Under the pieces are notes generated by a model, which saw nothing but the letters and a program-made list of their open reading frames with translations, was not told the origin of the DNA and made no database searches. A stretch of 64,000 nucleotides of DNA from Gemmatimonadaceae bacterium (lineage in GTDB: Bacteria; Gemmatimonadota; Gemmatimonadetes; Gemmatimonadales; Gemmatimonadaceae): positions 38,626 to 102,625 of the forward strand of contig JBBJNV010000014.1 in assembly GCA_037721215.1 (NCBI GenBank). The letters are read 5' to 3'. Below, piece by piece: positions 45,401 to 53,316 of the stretch (its first letter is position 1; each line of letters begins with the position of its first letter). The translations under genes and the position numbers were made by a program.

Positions 45401-45527
45401 CCGGAGGAGGACGCGTGGGCCCGTCGCCACAGCCCCACCCGAAGCCCAGCAGCGCGGTCAACACCGCGAACGGCCGAAACGCCGTCAGGCGGCGTAAAGA
45501 CCGGGCCGAAGCGTTCAGGCGCATCAT
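42495..45527 (-). CDS. Ig-repeat surface lipoprotein fused to an SGNH hydrolase
   Basis: About 1010 residues from ATG 45527. A lipoprotein signal (FAVLTALLGFGWGC) is followed by a BIg2-like domain (TVELVPGGAEMVQVIPKDAS) and a ZU5-like segment, then about four tandem invasin-type Ig domains of roughly 95 residues, each with VPGxxA.xxxVxVTDAxGxPVxGVxVxF and ATTNASGVATVGSWxLGxxxGxN. The C-terminal 220 residues are an SGNH/GDSL hydrolase: block I TFGDSNTDLGY (Ser), block III MGTNDA (Asn), and the DELHYA motif with Asp and His. It looks like a surface-displayed esterase on an Ig stalk. Substrate unknown. Confidence 0.85.
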   Translation of the reverse strand: MMRLNASARSLRRLTAFRPFAVLTALLGFGWGCGDGPTRPPPAVATVAITPVGTVELVPGGAEMVQVIPKDASGSVLTARIVTWSSSDSSKVTVAGGLITGVAVGTAVITASVEGRTASVDVVVKEGAVVSSSGGAFTLNGGAVVLTFPAGALASTRNLTVVPAAAPPANARLLPGTAFDFGPVAATFASPVTITIKYDPSKIAAGSPEAGLQLYEVIGGVWRVVAGSTVNLASKTVSGDVTRFGTFAVMMQPRVESIAFTGDVSNVVVGTTRQLAVILRDDQGDVLSRPVTWATNNSAILTVNASSGLATPGVPGTVIVTATSEGKSVTASITVVPGPPARLIANTGDGQGATAGAAVPAPPSVKVTDAAGNPVAGVAVTFAVASGGGTITGASATTNASGVATVGSWVLGTIAGPNLLTASSAAVPGVVVTFTAAGGAGPAAIIVANAGNNQSATAGGLVATPPSVKVTDANNNPVANVAVTFTPGPGSGSVTGGVALSNNLGIATVGGWRLGTTPGSQTLIASASGLNGSPITFSATAVAPVPATMTPFAGNNQTAIPGRRIATLPSVRITDAAGIPVPGYVVAFAVVVGGGSITGAEATTNADGIATVGSWTLGPTIGDNRLTATAGTLAGSPFTFVATAIALPPTAIAINAGDNQKALANAAVPIAPSVKVTDSEGVGVSGVSVVFSIRSGTGTITGANAVTNASGIATVGSWTLGIGGNSLFATVQGLTGNPVIFVAIGQAEVQLVTFGDSNTDLGYQGAEAAPRVASYVSNANPAIRLGPGAPNSPLQLAGKVESRWRASRSKTIKVVNHGISNTGTSTGRSFLGSPNALTVVNGVTRFDGEVLGAAFPWSGNEPSNDFFPDGPVRRVQAFMPRTSDYAYISMGTNDARPGGPSATEIRNNIEIMIDKWTASGLPANRLMVATLPPRNAGASEQIPQLNNLIRTLAQAKGVRLIDIATLTSNDNGLTWKSPTLHVTNDELHYAESVRDAIADQIVSIMFQGTP

Positions 45528-45858
45528 CCGCGGCAGACGCCAGTCAGGCGACGAGCCGCGCCAGGATGCGCACAGTGCGAGGGCAGAACGAGTGAGAAAA
45601 TTGGCTATCTCCGAAAAAAGACGAAAACCCGAACCGTCGCACGAAAAACGGCTTGAACGCGGAACAGGTGGTATTGTCGCGTTTTCAGGCCGAAAGGTTC
45701 CGTTGCATTTTAATGCCTGGCGGAGGGGCAAACAACTGGTTACCCACGGCGCACGCCCAAACCGGTTTCTCCAGCCAGGCATCGAACCCGTTCAGCGGCC
45801 GCCCGCCAGCCGGGAGAGCGCCTATATTTTGCGACCACACCATTCACGGGATCAGGCA

Positions 45859-46248
45859 ATGCTGCGCGAATTCAAGGCGTTCATTCTGAAGGAGAACATT
45901 CTCGCACTCGCCCTGGCAGTAGTGATGGGCGCCGCATTCGGCAAAGTAGTGCAGGCTCTTGTGGACGACTTCATTATGCCGATAGTGGCGGTATCGACGG
46001 CGGGGGGCGCATGGCAGAAGGCAACCCTCAACGTCGGCCCCTTCAAATTCGGGATCGGGGATTTCGCCAGCGTCCTTCTGAATTTTCTGATCGTCGGGTT
46101 CGTGGTGTGGCGGATCACCAAAGCATTCATTCCCGAAGCACCGCTCGTGAAGCCCCCTGCTACGGCTCCATGCCCATTCTGCCGGATGGCCATAGACGCG
46201 ACCGCCAGCCGCTGTCCGCACTGTACAAGTCAGCTGGCAACAGCCTGA
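45859..46248 (+). CDS. mscL: Large-conductance mechanosensitive channel with a zinc-ribbon tail
   Basis: 129 residues. The channel part is typical: MLREFKAFILKENILALALA, VVMGAAFGKVVQALVDDFIMP, and the second transmembrane helix ASVLLNFLIVGFVVWRITKA. The usual charged cytoplasmic helix is replaced by PLVKPPATAPCPFCRMAID followed by ATASRCPHCTSQ, a pair of CxxC motifs that look like a zinc ribbon. ATG 45859 fits the family start; earlier in-frame codons to 44944 are the opposite strand of the Ig gene. The 3' end runs 89 bases into the opposite-strand lipoprotein gene. Confidence 0.92.
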   Translation: MLREFKAFILKENILALALAVVMGAAFGKVVQALVDDFIMPIVAVSTAGGAWQKATLNVGPFKFGIGDFASVLLNFLIVGFVVWRITKAFIPEAPLVKPPATAPCPFCRMAIDATASRCPHCTSQLATA

Positions 46249-47185
46249 CCTCACCGGAGCTGCGGATGCCTGCGACGACCGTGCCCCTTCGTACCGCTGT
46301 CTGACCGAGATTCGGAAACACGTCTGTCGGCCTGTCGATGGTTCCTATCACTCCGACGAAGGTGAAGTTGCCATCGTCGTTCCCGAGCAGGTTCACGGGG
46401 ATTCTCATGGTCACCGAGTTCCCCACGTAAGTGGTGGCGATTCTCATCTGAGAAGCTCCGTCGGTGATGATGGCCGACGACAGATCCGGGCCTCCCAGAA
46501 TCAGTATTCTCTCGACGCCAATGGTGGCCGTCGCTCCGAATTCATTGCTGAAGGGCGCAGGGCCTGTGGCAGCATTGTCATCGAGGTCGATTTCGATCAG
46601 ACCAGTTACGGAATTGGGCGCATTCGCGGCGCCGGACGCCACCGGAGCCGCAAAGGTCAGCGTGATCAGAAGCGTGTCACGCTTGAAATCCCCTCTTATT
46701 CTGACGACGTCGATTCCTTTTGGATCCCCCGTCTTCGCCTCCGCAAGCGTGTCTCCCACAGGCTCGGCCAGATCGAACGCGACGACACCAGCATCCGGAG
46801 CGATGGCCGTCAGCCTGAACGTGATCGGCGGCAGAGCTTCCACCGTGGCGACCACGGTAGTAGTTCCGAACGTGTTGGGCACCGTCAGCGCTGACAGGGT
46901 GGCAGTTCCGTCAGCCAGTGCCATCTGCGACGTGATGACTGGTGCTCCCATTGCGCCAGCGACAGAAAACATGACAGCCACGCCTGCAACCGGACGCCCG
47001 GCCGCATCGAAAACCGCAACCCGTGGCGGAGTGGCCAGCGGCTGACCGAACGCGCCAAGGAATTCGAGTGGCGACTGAGCAAGCAGTGACGCGGGAGGTC
47101 CTGTCCTAGGTCCGCTTGCGTCCTTGCAACCCGGCAGCAGCAGTGCAATCGTTGCGAAAGCCAAGGTGTACCTTATCGAGCTCAT
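46160..47185 (-). CDS. Ig-like lipoprotein of unknown function
   Basis: 341 residues from ATG 47185 (the ORF starts at 47224). A lipobox follows a clear signal peptide: MSSIRYTLAFATIALLLPGC. The first 100 mature residues have an Ig-like domain (GRPVAGVAVMFSVAGAMGAP, then TLSALTVPNTFGTTTVVATV). The C-terminal 220 residues are beta-rich (GVVAFDLAEPVGDTLAEAKT, IEIDLDDNAATGPAP), with no family recognised. The last 89 bases are antisense to the mscL 3' end (46160-46248), and this part encodes an unremarkable tail. It may be a longer read-through of a shorter protein. Confidence 0.75.
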   Translation of the reverse strand: MSSIRYTLAFATIALLLPGCKDASGPRTGPPASLLAQSPLEFLGAFGQPLATPPRVAVFDAAGRPVAGVAVMFSVAGAMGAPVITSQMALADGTATLSALTVPNTFGTTTVVATVEALPPITFRLTAIAPDAGVVAFDLAEPVGDTLAEAKTGDPKGIDVVRIRGDFKRDTLLITLTFAAPVASGAANAPNSVTGLIEIDLDDNAATGPAPFSNEFGATATIGVERILILGGPDLSSAIITDGASQMRIATTYVGNSVTMRIPVNLLGNDDGNFTFVGVIGTIDRPTDVFPNLGQTAVRRGTVVAGIRSSGEVRLLPADLYSADSGWRSRLWPSGRMGMEP

Positions 47186-47376
47186 CGAGAGTTCCGGCAA
47201 AAGTGAATACCACTCTGCAACCACTTCACATCCAACAGCGTCCGGTCACTACAAAATCGGCCCAGTCGACACGGCGTTCACGTCAAATCAAGGCCCGTGC
47301 AATCAATTTGCCGCAGGATCGGCTCCAGCGCACAGAAACTCAACGAATCCCGAGGAGATACTTTCAGAAGGTGAAA

Positions 47377-48045
47377 GTGAACAATAGACGTCGCCTGATC
47401 GCTGCGGCGTTCATTCTGATTCCTGTCGCGTGCCGCGAGTCCGACAACGGTTCGCTAACCTCCGGGGCGGAAGTCGCTTCTGCCGACCGCGGCGCCACCT
47501 CCAGATCGAGTTACCGCCAGCTACCTGCATACAATGCGGCACCGCGGGAGGCAATAGCGAATGTGCAGCCTGGGGTGGTTGCGGCGAGCGTGGAGCGCCC
47601 GAACCAGGCGGCATTGCGGCCGGCGATCGACTGCACGGTCACGCGAGTTGCCGATGGGGACAGTATGACCTGTGGTTCCGCGGGCCGCGTCAGGATTCTG
47701 ATGATCGATGCCCCGGAGCTCTCACAGGGCCGTGAAGGCCGCGAAGCGCGTGACGCATTGCTGCGCATCATGCCTGTCGGAACACGCGTCCGGATCGAGA
47801 CCGACGTTCGCGAAAGCGATCAATACGGTCGAATACTTGGGTACGTGTACCTGTCCGATGGCCGGATGGTCAACCAGGCGATGGCACGAAGCGGCTACGT
47901 AACCGCGCTGGTATATCCGCCCAACGTGCGCCACGCCGCCTTGATTCGGGCGGCGGTGGCAGAAGCGAGGGGTGCAAAACGCGGATTCTGGGCGTCCGGA
48001 TTTGTTGATTGCTCGCCGCGGGACCATCGCGCAAGGCGGTGCTGA
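47377..48045 (+). CDS. Secreted thermonuclease (SNase-like) lipoprotein
   Basis: 222 residues from GTG 47377, with AGAAGG before it; GTG 47371 is an alternative. A lipobox (LIAAAFILIPVAC) precedes a linker, then a nuclease domain: CTVTRVADGDSMTCGSAGRV, RILMIDAPELSQGREG, GTRVRIETDVRESDQYGRIL, GYVYLSDGRMVNQAMARSGY, AALIRAAVAEARGAKRGFW. Expected Asp, Arg and Glu catalytic residues (Asp in the VADGD and IDAPE regions, Arg in DQYGR) are present. It should be an extracellular or envelope-attached Ca-dependent nuclease, possibly for nutrient recycling. Confidence 0.87.
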   Translation: MNNRRRLIAAAFILIPVACRESDNGSLTSGAEVASADRGATSRSSYRQLPAYNAAPREAIANVQPGVVAASVERPNQAALRPAIDCTVTRVADGDSMTCGSAGRVRILMIDAPELSQGREGREARDALLRIMPVGTRVRIETDVRESDQYGRILGYVYLSDGRMVNQAMARSGYVTALVYPPNVRHAALIRAAVAEARGAKRGFWASGFVDCSPRDHRARRC

Positions 48046-48080
48046 ATCCGTCGACGGGTAACGGGTAACGGGTCACCAAA

Positions 48081-49064
48081 TCAGCAGGCGGCGAACAGCT
48101 TGGCCATACCTGCCCACTCGACGTTTCCGCCGCTGAGCACCGCCACCGTGTTTCCGGTGGGTTTAACCACGCCTGTCATTATCGCCGCGACCGTTATCGC
48201 CCCACTCGGCTCAACGACAATTTTCATCCGGTCGAGCAGGTGGCGCATGGCCGAGGGAAGCGGTCCGTCGTCTACCAGCACAACGTCGTCGATATACGCC
48301 TGATGGTGCGAAAATGGCCGTCCGCCGATCTCGCTTGCCTGTAGGCCATCGGCGAGCCCGCCGGTGGTGGTCAGCCGCACCGGTGCCCCCTGCTCTCTTG
48401 CCCTGTAAAGCTTGGGCGCGCTCACAGGTTCGACACCGACGACTCTGGCGCGCGGCGCGAGCAGCTTGATCGCCGTCGCTACACCGGCACTCAATCCGCC
48501 CCCGCCGACAGGCACCAGCACCGTCTCGACGTCCGGCATGTCCTCCACTATCTCGAGTCCAACCGTTCCCTGGCCCGCGATGATCGTCGGGTCATCATAA
48601 GGGTGCACCAGAGTCATGCCCTCGGCGTCGCAGATTTCCCTTGCCTTGTCAGCGCGCTCCTGGGTAGTGGTACCCTCGAGAACAATGCGCGCACCCAGAC
48701 GCTCGGCACCCAGCCGCTTGGCGAGAGTTACGTTCGTGGGCATCACTACTGTGGCCGGAACTCCAAATATCTTTGCGGCCATGGCCACGCCCTGACCGTG
48801 ATTTCCCGACGACGGCGCAACAACTCCGCGTGCACGAACGCTCTGCGGCAGGGAGTTGAGAAAGCAGTACGCCCCGCGAAACTTGAAAGCCCCTCCACGC
48901 TGAAGGCCTTCCGGCTTGTACCAGACAGGCGCGCAAACCTGTTCGCCGAGTACGTCGTCTCGGAGCAGTGGAGTGCGGATAGCGACACCTGCCAGCACGC
49001 GTGCGGCTGCGCGCAGATCGGCAAGTGAAACGAGAATCGGGTCGGCGGAGGGGGTGACATTCAT
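48081..49064 (-). CDS. Serine/threonine dehydratase-like PLP enzyme
   Basis: 327 residues of fold-type II PLP enzymes. The PLP lysine is in RGGAFKFRGAYCF; PSSGNHGQGVAMAA is the phosphate-binding/asparagine loop; VPVGGGGLSAGVATA is the glycine-rich phosphate loop; and VVEPSGAITVAAIMTG and VLSGGNVEW complete the C-terminal part. This is the catabolic threonine/serine dehydratase or serine racemase group, without an ACT regulatory domain. The start ATG 49064 is 159 bases from the divergent deoxyhypusine-synthase-like gene. Confidence 0.88.
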   Translation of the reverse strand: MNVTPSADPILVSLADLRAAARVLAGVAIRTPLLRDDVLGEQVCAPVWYKPEGLQRGGAFKFRGAYCFLNSLPQSVRARGVVAPSSGNHGQGVAMAAKIFGVPATVVMPTNVTLAKRLGAERLGARIVLEGTTTQERADKAREICDAEGMTLVHPYDDPTIIAGQGTVGLEIVEDMPDVETVLVPVGGGGLSAGVATAIKLLAPRARVVGVEPVSAPKLYRAREQGAPVRLTTTGGLADGLQASEIGGRPFSHHQAYIDDVVLVDDGPLPSAMRHLLDRMKIVVEPSGAITVAAIMTGVVKPTGNTVAVLSGGNVEWAGMAKLFAAC

Positions 49065-49223
49065 GCCGCCAAAACTGCGCTCTCCCGCACTGTCGTGCCA
49101 CTCTCACCGCGGAGAACGCGAGTGCCCGGCCGCTCGAGTGTGATGTCTGCATGCCAATCCGCCGCGCGTCATCAAGGTTCAGCCGCTTGACACTGTTCCG
49201 CGAATCCCGTTAGCATCCGCCGC

Positions 49224-50312
49224 ATGAACACTTCAGGCGGGAATTCACGGGAAATAGCAGGCGCTGATTCCGGGGCAGGTTCAGCCGCCGATGCGGGGAA
49301 AGCGGCAGGCGCCATTTCAGGGAATCCAACGCTGCCTCGCGGCGGGCCGGTATCGCAGTTCCTGCGTCATCAGTACCGGCACTTCAACGCAGCCACTGTC
49401 ATCGACGCCGCCGACGCATACACAGCGCATCTCGACGGTGGCGGCAAGATGTTCGTGACTCTTGCCGGCGCGATGAGTACCGCCGAGCTCGGGATCTCGC
49501 TGGCCGAGATGATCCGGCAGGACCGCATTCAGGCGATTACGTGCACGGGCGCGAATCTCGAGGAGGACATTTTCAACCTCGTCGCGCACGATCATTATGT
49601 GCGGGTTCCGAATTACAGGGACCTCACTCCTGCCGACGAAGCAGAGCTCCTGGAGCGGCACATGAACCGCGTGACAGATACCTGCATTCCGGAAATGGAG
49701 GCGATGCGTCGCATTGAAAAGGCAGTGCTGGACGAATGGGTTGCGGCAGATGGGCGCGGCGACCGGTACTTCCCGCACGAGTTCATGTACCGGATTCTGC
49801 GCAACGGGTCGCTCGAAGGAAGCTATCAGATCGACGCGAAGGACTCATGGATGGTAGCTGCCGCCGAGAAAAACCTGCCGATGTTCGTTCCCGGCTGGGA
49901 GGATTCGACATTAGGCAACATGTATGCAGGCCATTGTATTTCGGGCGATGTGAAAAATATGCATACGGTTCGGACGGGCATCGAGTACATGATGGTGCTG
50001 GCAGACTGGTACACGGATAATTCCGCGGACGGAACCATCGGGTTTTTTCAGATTGGTGGTGGCATCGCCGGAGACTTTCCGATTTGCGTCGTGCCGATGC
50101 TGCATCAGGATCTGCAGCGCACGAACGTTCCCGTCTGGGGTTACTTCTGCCAGATATCGGATTCGACCACCAGCTACGGCTCGTATTCGGGAGCGGTGCC
50201 CAACGAGAAGATCACCTGGGGGAAGCTGGCCGTGGACACGCCGAAATTTGTGATAGAGAGCGACGCCAGTATCGTTGCGCCGCTGATTTTCGCGCTCGTG
50301 CTGGGGGCGTAG
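49224..50312 (+). CDS. Deoxyhypusine synthase-like protein lacking the catalytic lysine
   Basis: 362 residues; the first 35 are low-complexity and rich in Gly and Ala. The domain has KMFVTLAGAMSTAELGISL, ICTGANLEEDIFN-like TCTGANLEEDIFNLVAHDHY, VPGWEDSTLGN, FFQIGGGIAGDFPICVVPML, and SYGSYSGAVPNEKITWGKL. These match the deoxyhypusine synthase family, including NAD-binding features. At the position of the active-site Lys of eukaryotic enzymes (VVKHH after GGG), this protein has IAGDF, so a normal deoxyhypusine reaction is unlikely. Bacteria lack eIF5A; related bacterial proteins have been linked to homospermidine or other polyamine chemistry. Function here is unknown. Confidence 0.82.
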   Translation: MNTSGGNSREIAGADSGAGSAADAGKAAGAISGNPTLPRGGPVSQFLRHQYRHFNAATVIDAADAYTAHLDGGGKMFVTLAGAMSTAELGISLAEMIRQDRIQAITCTGANLEEDIFNLVAHDHYVRVPNYRDLTPADEAELLERHMNRVTDTCIPEMEAMRRIEKAVLDEWVAADGRGDRYFPHEFMYRILRNGSLEGSYQIDAKDSWMVAAAEKNLPMFVPGWEDSTLGNMYAGHCISGDVKNMHTVRTGIEYMMVLADWYTDNSADGTIGFFQIGGGIAGDFPICVVPMLHQDLQRTNVPVWGYFCQISDSTTSYGSYSGAVPNEKITWGKLAVDTPKFVIESDASIVAPLIFALVLGA

Positions 50313-50355
50313 CCAGCCGCCTCGGCGCGGATTGCGGTTCGCGCCTGCGAACGTT

Positions 50356-50880
50356 CTAGAAAACCCGCCGGGCGAAAAAGAACACATCTGCGTCGACGCG
50401 AATTCGGCGGCCACCGTTGGCGACACTGTCGACGACCACAGTTCCCCGCCCTCCATCGAAAGTAGCGAGTCTCTCGGCTTCGATGCTCGAAGATCTGAAG
50501 GCAACGTTGGCGCGAAGCAGCGGGCTGCCGCCGAGAATCTCGGTTACGACCTGATACGTGCCGACAGCGAGCGGCTGTCCGAACCGGTTTCCGGAAAAGA
50601 CAATCGTCAGATCGCCTTCGCCTGCCGGATTATCGACAATGCAACCAAGCCCGTGATATTCCCGGTCAGACAGGGTTCCGGTAAACCTCGGCGGGAGGTC
50701 CCCACGGATTTTTCCGTTCGACTCGTAGTTTCTGCCCATGACGCTCGCCGTGCAGCGACCGGTCTCGGAGACCGACGCTGTGAGGGGAAAGGTGCTATTC
50801 TCGGGAGGCGTGGTTGGATCCGTCGCGCAGGCCGCAAGCAGAATGACGGCAGCGATGCTGAGAAATGAGTGATGTCTCAT
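50356..50880 (-). CDS. Lipoprotein of unknown function
   Basis: 174 residues from ATG 50880. A signal peptide with lipobox is clear (FLSIAAVILLAAC), then TDPTTPPENSTFPL. The mature part is beta-rich: RCTASVMGRNYESNGKIRGD, PPRFTGTLSDREYHGLGCIV, DLTIVFSGNRFGQPLAVGTY. Two Cys residues may pair. No family was recognised. The gene is convergent with the deoxyhypusine-synthase-like gene, 43 bases apart. Confidence 0.7.
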   Translation of the reverse strand: MRHHSFLSIAAVILLAACATDPTTPPENSTFPLTASVSETGRCTASVMGRNYESNGKIRGDLPPRFTGTLSDREYHGLGCIVDNPAGEGDLTIVFSGNRFGQPLAVGTYQVVTEILGGSPLLRANVAFRSSSIEAERLATFDGGRGTVVVDSVANGGRRIRVDADVFFFARRVF

Positions 50881-50958
50881 GGCAGTGTTGGAGCGGCAGG
50901 ATTGGTAAACTCTACGCGAACGCTTCGGCAAGCTACCGGTCGCGTGGCAGCGCGAACG

Positions 50959-51825
50959 TCAGGCGTCGCGTTTGGCGCGTCTGTCGAAGCGATCGGGAAA
51001 TTTCATATTGCGGCCTGTTCGACGCAGGATAACCGCCGGTATTGCAAATAAGCTGAAGCCCAGCATCGCCAGGAGCGGCGCGCCCCTTGAGCGACTGTTG
51101 CTCCCGGAGGCTGCAGGCGCGGATAGGGCCGATGCAGCCGTAGGAGTATTGGGTGCTGTAACTGCCGGTACAGCCGCGTTCTTTGCGATCGCCGCAGCGC
51201 CCTGCTCAGCGCTTGTTGCGGCAGTAACATAGGCTTTGTATTCGGCGGGAAAGACAGCCACGTGATAATGCGCCGGGCGCCGTTCGAGCGTCACGTCGAG
51301 AACGCGTGAATTTTCCAGGCCGAGCAACGCCTGCTCCAGCCACGCCCGATCGGCGGAGACTTTTGGGACGCGAAAGTCAACCGCCATGCCTGCTGGGTGA
51401 ACCGACAGCTTGTGTGCGTTGCGCGGCTGCTCAGACGATGGCCGGGTCAGGCTGGTGACGACGAGCAAATTACCGGTTGCGGCACGGTACTGAGACGAGA
51501 GGCGCTCTACAAAAAGGCGAACCTCGGCGTGCGCATACGGATACGAAACGCGCGCCAGCCGATAGTTGGCATTCCCCGTTAATTCATCCAGGTTGCCGGC
51601 GGCTACGAGAGCTCGCAGCTCGCGGGAATTGCGCAGGAAATCATAGTCGTTTTCGACTGCCACGTTGTGCTGCAGCCGCATCGACTCCGGGGAACCGCCG
51701 AGCCCGGCCGCTCCAGCCGTAGCGACGGAGGCAGCTGAAAAGGTCAATACAGTGATGGCTGCGCGTGCTGCTTTTGCGATCAATCGATGGTTCCTGATGA
51801 CGTTGCCCTGCGGCCCGTTCGACAC
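50959..51825 (-). CDS. DUF5715-family periplasmic protein with a C-terminal membrane anchor
   Basis: 288 residues: an N-terminal signal peptide (AAITVLTFSAASVATAGAAG), then a peptidase-M15-like/DUF5715 domain (LLVVTSLTRPSSEQPRNAHK, SVHPAGMAVDFRVP, RRPAHYHVAVFPAEYKAYV), an Ala/Pro/Ser-rich linker, and a C-terminal hydrophobic segment (LAMLGFSLFAIPAVILRRTG) with a basic tail. His and Asp of HPAGMAVDFR and His of HYHV could be zinc ligands. A role in cell-wall trimming is inferred. The layout (export signal, linker, C-terminal helix, basic end) would tether it to the membrane. Confidence 0.78.
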   Translation of the reverse strand: MSNGPQGNVIRNHRLIAKAARAAITVLTFSAASVATAGAAGLGGSPESMRLQHNVAVENDYDFLRNSRELRALVAAGNLDELTGNANYRLARVSYPYAHAEVRLFVERLSSQYRAATGNLLVVTSLTRPSSEQPRNAHKLSVHPAGMAVDFRVPKVSADRAWLEQALLGLENSRVLDVTLERRPAHYHVAVFPAEYKAYVTAATSAEQGAAAIAKNAAVPAVTAPNTPTAASALSAPAASGSNSRSRGAPLLAMLGFSLFAIPAVILRRTGRNMKFPDRFDRRAKRDA

Positions 51826-51958
51826 TCGAAGCGGACCTGATAGATACTATTGTCTGGCATGAATCGTTCCCCGTGCCCGGTTGCGGGTCGGCTCAATAGA
51901 CAGACTGTCTTCAGAGCCGGGCGGTAACGGCAGGATTGTAAGGTTGACTGCGTCAGAA

Positions 51959-53176
51959 TCAGGCATCCATTTCGTTGGTGCTATGCTTCACGCTCGCTGG
52001 TTGTCTTCCGGCTTCGAGGTCCGCGATCAAATCCAATAGACCCGCCACTTCCCAAGCCCGATTCCGAGGTGCTGAAGTGAGCGGCAGAAGTACACCCACA
52101 TTCTCCAATAACTTGAAAGCCTCGTAAACGGCAGCTTTTGCTCGACCTGTCACGGCGGTTGCCACGGGCGCCGTTATGACGGGGTGCGCCGGTAGAATTT
52201 CGAGGATTGCCCAAACCGCCGCGTTGGCTCGAGGCGAATGGGCAGAAGCCTTCACGCGGTTTCGCCATTCGTCAGTCAACGAAGCAACGGCGCTTAAACA
52301 GGCTTTAGCGAGATAGGCAGCCTTCGTTGTCGCGGCAGCAAAATGCTCGATCCATTTCTCGAGGCCCGAGCCGCGAAAGCTGGTCAAGCCAGCGATGTAC
52401 CTGTCCTTCGAGGCTGCGAGGGCCACACTGACTGGTGGAACGTAGTTTGGCGTCATCCCCCTCCTCTTGAAAACTACATGGATCAACGCTCGACCCGTGC
52501 GGCCGTTGCCGTCACCGAACGGGTGGATCGTCTCGAACTGCGCGTGCACCAGGGCAGACTGAACGAGCGGTGGCAACAAATCATCATTTATTGCCGAGCA
52601 CAAATCCTCCAGCAGCGGCATCACGTCCCCGGGTGGTGGCGGGACGAAGGCGGCGCCACACGGGTTATAGTCATTCCCACCAATCCAGTTTTGCTCGGTG
52701 CGAATTTTTCCAGCCAGGTGGCTGTGCTCCGATTGCTCCATCAAGCGACGGTGAATCGCAGTTATCTCTTGCACTCCGAACTTCGGCACGTCTGCCGCTT
52801 CCTCTACAGCGAGGATCATCGCGTCGATGTTGGCCAGGATTTCCTGCGCGGTCTGGCTCGACTTGATTCCCATATCCGCCTTTGCCTCAGCGCGCGCGAG
52901 TTCTCTAACCCCCAGCTGCATCCCTTCGATTTTGGACGAGGCGATTGATTCAGTCCTCAGGAGCAGCCGCGCCAGTGGTCTAAGGACCGGTACGGCGTTG
53001 AGGTTAAGCGATCGAATTGCTTCCTCGGCCTCGGACCCAACGCCCGCAACTGACGCTTCGAGACTGAACTTGAGCGAGCCTAGCGGTTCTGGAATGAACG
53101 CTTCATAGTGGCAAGCCCTCCGATATTTGGGAGGAGCGTCCAGATGTGGGTTGTACTCCCAATTTCTTGCTACCAA
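51959..53176 (-). CDS. Fic-domain protein with N-terminal autoinhibitory motif
   Basis: 405 residues. The Fic motif HPFGDGNGRTGRALIHVVF lies near residue 215, with all catalytic residues (His, Phe, Gly, Asp, Asn, Gly, Arg). The N-terminus has SSKIEGMQLGV, the (S/T)xxxE(G/N) helix that blocks the active site in class II Fic proteins. A C-terminal winged-helix-like region follows (PVITAPVATAVTGRAKAAVY). Such proteins AMP-ylate hydroxyl side chains of target proteins and can bind their own promoter. The only start seen is TTG 53176, next to four copies of an AGTTCAG-type repeat. Confidence 0.88.
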   Translation of the reverse strand: MVARNWEYNPHLDAPPKYRRACHYEAFIPEPLGSLKFSLEASVAGVGSEAEEAIRSLNLNAVPVLRPLARLLLRTESIASSKIEGMQLGVRELARAEAKADMGIKSSQTAQEILANIDAMILAVEEAADVPKFGVQEITAIHRRLMEQSEHSHLAGKIRTEQNWIGGNDYNPCGAAFVPPPPGDVMPLLEDLCSAINDDLLPPLVQSALVHAQFETIHPFGDGNGRTGRALIHVVFKRRGMTPNYVPPVSVALAASKDRYIAGLTSFRGSGLEKWIEHFAAATTKAAYLAKACLSAVASLTDEWRNRVKASAHSPRANAAVWAILEILPAHPVITAPVATAVTGRAKAAVYEAFKLLENVGVLLPLTSAPRNRAWEVAGLLDLIADLEAGRQPASVKHSTNEMDA

Positions 53177-53232
53177 GCGACCAGGTATCTTCGCCTCCCG
53201 GAAGTCAATGGCGATGAACGGAACTTAAGGGG

Positions 53233-53301
53233 AAGTTCAGCTTTCTGTCTAAACTGAACTAACGCAGCGCTCTAGTTCAGTTTATCGAGAAGACTGAACT
53301 A
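53233..53301. promoter_or_regulatory. Cluster of inverted AGTTCAGT operator half-sites upstream of the Fic gene
   Basis: Four half-sites alternate in orientation: AAGTTCAG (53233), AAACTGAACTA (53251-53261), TAGTTCAGTTT (53273-53283), and GACTGAACTA (53292-53301). The middle pair is a perfect 11-bp inverted repeat separated by 11 bases. The Fic protein, or a separate regulator, probably binds here. Confidence 0.75.
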
Positions 53302-53316
53302 CCGCAAGCTTCCAGG

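Noticed and set aside
48053..48076. Short repeat GGGTAAC three times
   Set aside because: Too short and imperfect to call a functional element.
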